Source of the DNA: Nitrospira sp.
GTDB taxonomy: Bacteria > Nitrospirota > Nitrospiria > Nitrospirales > Nitrospiraceae
Length of the DNA: 64,000 nt
Direction of reading: 5' to 3'
Assembly (NCBI GenBank): GCA_009594865.1
Contig: VOPT01000033.1
Location: 62,001-126,000, forward strand
The notes beneath the pieces are model-generated. The model did no database searches. It was not told the DNA's origin and worked only from the letters and a program-made list of their open reading frames with translations. Positions 62,012 to 64,000 of this stretch are shown in pieces. Both the position numbers and the translations under genes were made by a program. How positions within the stretch are numbered: position 1 is the first letter of the stretch; each line of letters opens with the position of its first letter.

Positions 62012-64000
62012 ATGAGCGCATCGGACAAGCAATCAACGGAACAGTTCGACTTTGTCACGATGGAAGGGCTGCTGGCCTATGGAGAAGCCCTCGCACAACG
62101 TTCATCGAGCGGCAGGTACGTGTTACCGCCGCCGCCCCCCCCGCCATCGACTGACCGGCTACAACAAACACAGACGGCAGCCGACGCGATGAGAGCGTTC
62201 ATCCACCACGTTCAACAGGGGGTGCCGAGCGCCGAGGCCTATCGTGCCGGACGGCAAGAGCTGCTTGCTAAAGCCTGTGGAAATGACCCTCTGGTCTTTT
62301 TCGCCGCGTGGAATCTACTGCTTGCACGCGGCGAACTTGCGCCACTGTATCGTGCGCCAATCGGCGCGACCCAAAAACCTGCACATCGCCGTCCGGTCGC
62401 TATCGTCCCACGGACGCAATTGACTCCTCAGCTGGCCGAAGGCCGGATCGTGCTGGATTTGGGGGATGATCGTTTCTGGTTGCTTCCCCGGGACCTCGGC
62501 GACCGCACGCTGTTCCTCACCATGCGTCACGGTGTCTCCGAGGTCGAGAGCAAAACCCATCGTGTGGGCCGACGACTGGCAAATGTACTCGATACCGAAC
62601 GCGGCGTACCCAGAGCGGATGCTGTCGGGGCGGCCCTGGCCCGCATGGTGGGCGTGGTCGGCCAGCAATTAGGCTATCTGCAATTGCGCAATTATCTCGA
62701 TCCGCGCACGTTTCTTCATCTCATCAGTCACAGCCCCAATACGGAGCAACTCTGCCGCCGTATCACCAAGGCGTTGCTTCCCGACGGGGCAGATGCGGTG
62801 CATCCCCACCGTGAACCGACCTTGGAATCACAGGATTTCGGCTGGGTCACCGGCATGGAGAAACAAGCGGAACTCGACGCGGCAGCGAACGCGTTCGGGG
62901 TGGATGCGAAGACTGCCAAACGACTCATCAAGCACCCGTTCTACAGCTATCCCGGCGGGCATTCATTTTTTGATCTCTATGTCGATGTCATCGACGGTCT
63001 CCACCGGCTGGGCCGAGCCCATCCCGGCGAAGTGTTGTGTCTCTATACACACAGTTCGACCCTGCGCGCGCTGCGCATCTATCTCGACCCACGGCCTTTC
63101 CGCGAAGCGTTTTCGGAGTTCGGCGAATACAAGGAAGGGCAGGACAACGTCGTGCTCCTCACCTTGGAGAACGGCAAACTCTCCGGCTATTCGACCGCCG
63201 TAGGGCTGATTGAAAGCGACCGGGTCGCGCGGGAGGCCTGGGTGACGGTTGAGCGGGAACGCAGTCAACGTGTGACGCTCAAGCCCGGGCGCATCAAACG
63301 ACTGATCGCCTTGGTGTCGGGGGGAGATTTCGGCGGCGGGGGGGCGGCCTTGAAGGAGTTGCGCGTCACCGGCAACCGCTTCGGCCTGGACGTCTTGTTT
63401 GTCCGCCATGGATTTCTCGGCCTGGCCAACAATTGGATCGACGCCGTCACCGAGGAAGATACCCGCGGCATGAGCAGTCATGCCAGCAGCCCCATCGGGA
63501 GCAGCCGGTTTGAGGATTTTAAAGACGAACAGGTGCAACATGCCGCGATGCGTTCCCTGGCGCCCTACCTCGAAGACTCAGCGCTCGTGGTCTTAGGAGG
63601 AGACGGCAGCTTGCGCGGCGCGCGGGCGATCCATGAAACCTACGGGGTGCAAGTGGTCGGCATTCCGGGCACCATCGACAACAATATCGCCGGTACCACC
63701 TCGCTGGGATTTCATTCCGCAATCGCCCTTGCGAATCAATCCATCGAATCACTGAAGGCCACCAGCGCCGCCATGGGCAGTATCTTTTTCGTCGAGGTCA
63801 TGGGCGCGGGATCCGGCCACCTGGCCTTGGCGTGCGCCTACCAGGCCCGGGCGGAAGGGATTCTGGTCAATGAGCATCCCGATCCCGATGCCTATATCGA
63901 AGACATTGTCCTGGGCACCTTACAACGCACATTGGGCGTGCCGAACAAAAGCCATATCTTTGTCGTGGCGGAACGGACCCCTCACCGGCATCACCGGGAA
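62012..64000 (+). CDS. Histidine phosphatase-phosphofructokinase fusion (incomplete at window end)
   Basis: An open frame of 663 codons running off the window. Residues 1-160 are helical with a proline run (about 42-48). Residues about 165-390 are a histidine-phosphatase-like domain: TMRHGVSEVES (Arg172-His173-Gly174) and YTHSSTLRAL (second His347). Residues about 430 onward are a phosphofructokinase domain: LVSGGDFGGGG (434-444), GGDGS (529-533), PGTIDNNIAGT (552-562) and EVMGAGSGHLAL. In the standard enzyme the catalytic segment is TIDND; here the second Asp is Asn, and the usual Arg after MG is Ala. It is probably a bifunctional sugar-phosphate enzyme of glycolysis, with direction and substrate unclear. 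Confidence 0.8.
   Translation, partial: MSASDKQSTEQFDFVTMEGLLAYGEALAQRSSSGRYVLPPPPPPPSTDRLQQTQTAADAMRAFIHHVQQGVPSAEAYRAGRQELLAKACGNDPLVFFAAWNLLLARGELAPLYRAPIGATQKPAHRRPVAIVPRTQLTPQLAEGRIVLDLGDDRFWLLPRDLGDRTLFLTMRHGVSEVESKTHRVGRRLANVLDTERGVPRADAVGAALARMVGVVGQQLGYLQLRNYLDPRTFLHLISHSPNTEQLCRRITKALLPDGADAVHPHREPTLESQDFGWVTGMEKQAELDAAANAFGVDAKTAKRLIKHPFYSYPGGHSFFDLYVDVIDGLHRLGRAHPGEVLCLYTHSSTLRALRIYLDPRPFREAFSEFGEYKEGQDNVVLLTLENGKLSGYSTAVGLIESDRVAREAWVTVERERSQRVTLKPGRIKRLIALVSGGDFGGGGAALKELRVTGNRFGLDVLFVRHGFLGLANNWIDAVTEEDTRGMSSHASSPIGSSRFEDFKDEQVQHAAMRSLAPYLEDSALVVLGGDGSLRGARAIHETYGVQVVGIPGTIDNNIAGTTSLGFHSAIALANQSIESLKATSAAMGSIFFVEVMGAGSGHLALACAYQARAEGILVNEHPDPDAYIEDIVLGTLQRTLGVPNKSHIFVVAERTPHRHHRE

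Noticed and set aside
1-64000. CRISPR arrays, insertion sequences or prophage genes
   Set aside because: No regularly spaced direct repeats, transposase, integrase or phage structural gene was found.

Overview
The window looks like chromosomal DNA from a GC-rich, Gram-negative (diderm) bacterium. Its gene content best fits the Nitrospirota (Nitrospira-like): LptE, outer-membrane barrel and lipoprotein genes, DUF3015 and TRL-like exported proteins, several PilZ/HDOD/GGDEF signalling genes, and an energy-converting-hydrogenase-related complex. There is no 16S rRNA or nxr gene here, so the assignment is an inference from gene content and style. Genes are tightly packed, often with ATGA start/stop overlaps. 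There is no CRISPR array, insertion sequence or prophage.

Layout. 1-5.9 kb: small exported proteins (TRL-like, DUF4105, DUF3015), a YfcE-type phosphoesterase, an M48 membrane protease and an AIM24-family protein, with a 112-bp dyad-symmetric element at 5046-5157. 6.1-8.2 kb: a three-gene signalling operon (small protein, HDOD, degenerate receiver-GGDDF). 8.2-10.1 kb: an overlapping sigma / anti-sigma-like / small exported protein / DUF3106 operon whose third gene is broken by an in-frame TAG. 10.4-15.1 kb: a 1579-residue TPR membrane protein with a long repetitive Pro/Ala/Glu linker. 15.3-18.6 kb: a probable glucosyl/mannosylglycerate (compatible solute) locus with a mechanosensitive-channel-like protein. 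18.9-20.4 kb: three PilZ genes next to tRNA-His. 20.5-26 kb: housekeeping (pyrF, rpsT, holA, lptE, leuS). 26-33 kb: a methyltransferase, a large hybrid histidine kinase, a HAD nucleotidase and der. 33-43.6 kb: unknown exported proteins, an ECF sigma / zinc anti-sigma / cytochrome c unit, an alcohol dehydrogenase, an M20 peptidase, a beta-hydroxyacid dehydrogenase and a tandem lipoprotein pair. 43.7-52.6 kb: an outer-membrane barrel and a six-gene Hyf-like complex. 52.8-55.9 kb: a DUF1566 protein, two membrane metalloprotease-like proteins and an HTH-metallo-beta-lactamase fusion. 56-61.8 kb: an operon of pyk, an unknown exported protein, a HAD phosphatase and a paired M16 protease. 62.0 kb to the end: a divergent, incomplete gene fusing a histidine-phosphatase-like domain to a phosphofructokinase domain.

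Most notable points. (1) The Hyf-like complex has a large subunit lacking both CxxC nickel-ligand pairs, so it is an Ehr-type ion-pumping complex rather than a hydrogenase. (2) The histidine phosphatase-PFK fusion lies opposite pyk, with substitutions in the PFK catalytic signature. (3) A TGG-to-TAG-type interruption sits in an otherwise intact, translationally coupled sigma operon. (4) A palindromic intergenic element resembles a dispersed repeat. (5) A repeated MPW(D/E)QVE motif occurs in the 1579-residue protein.
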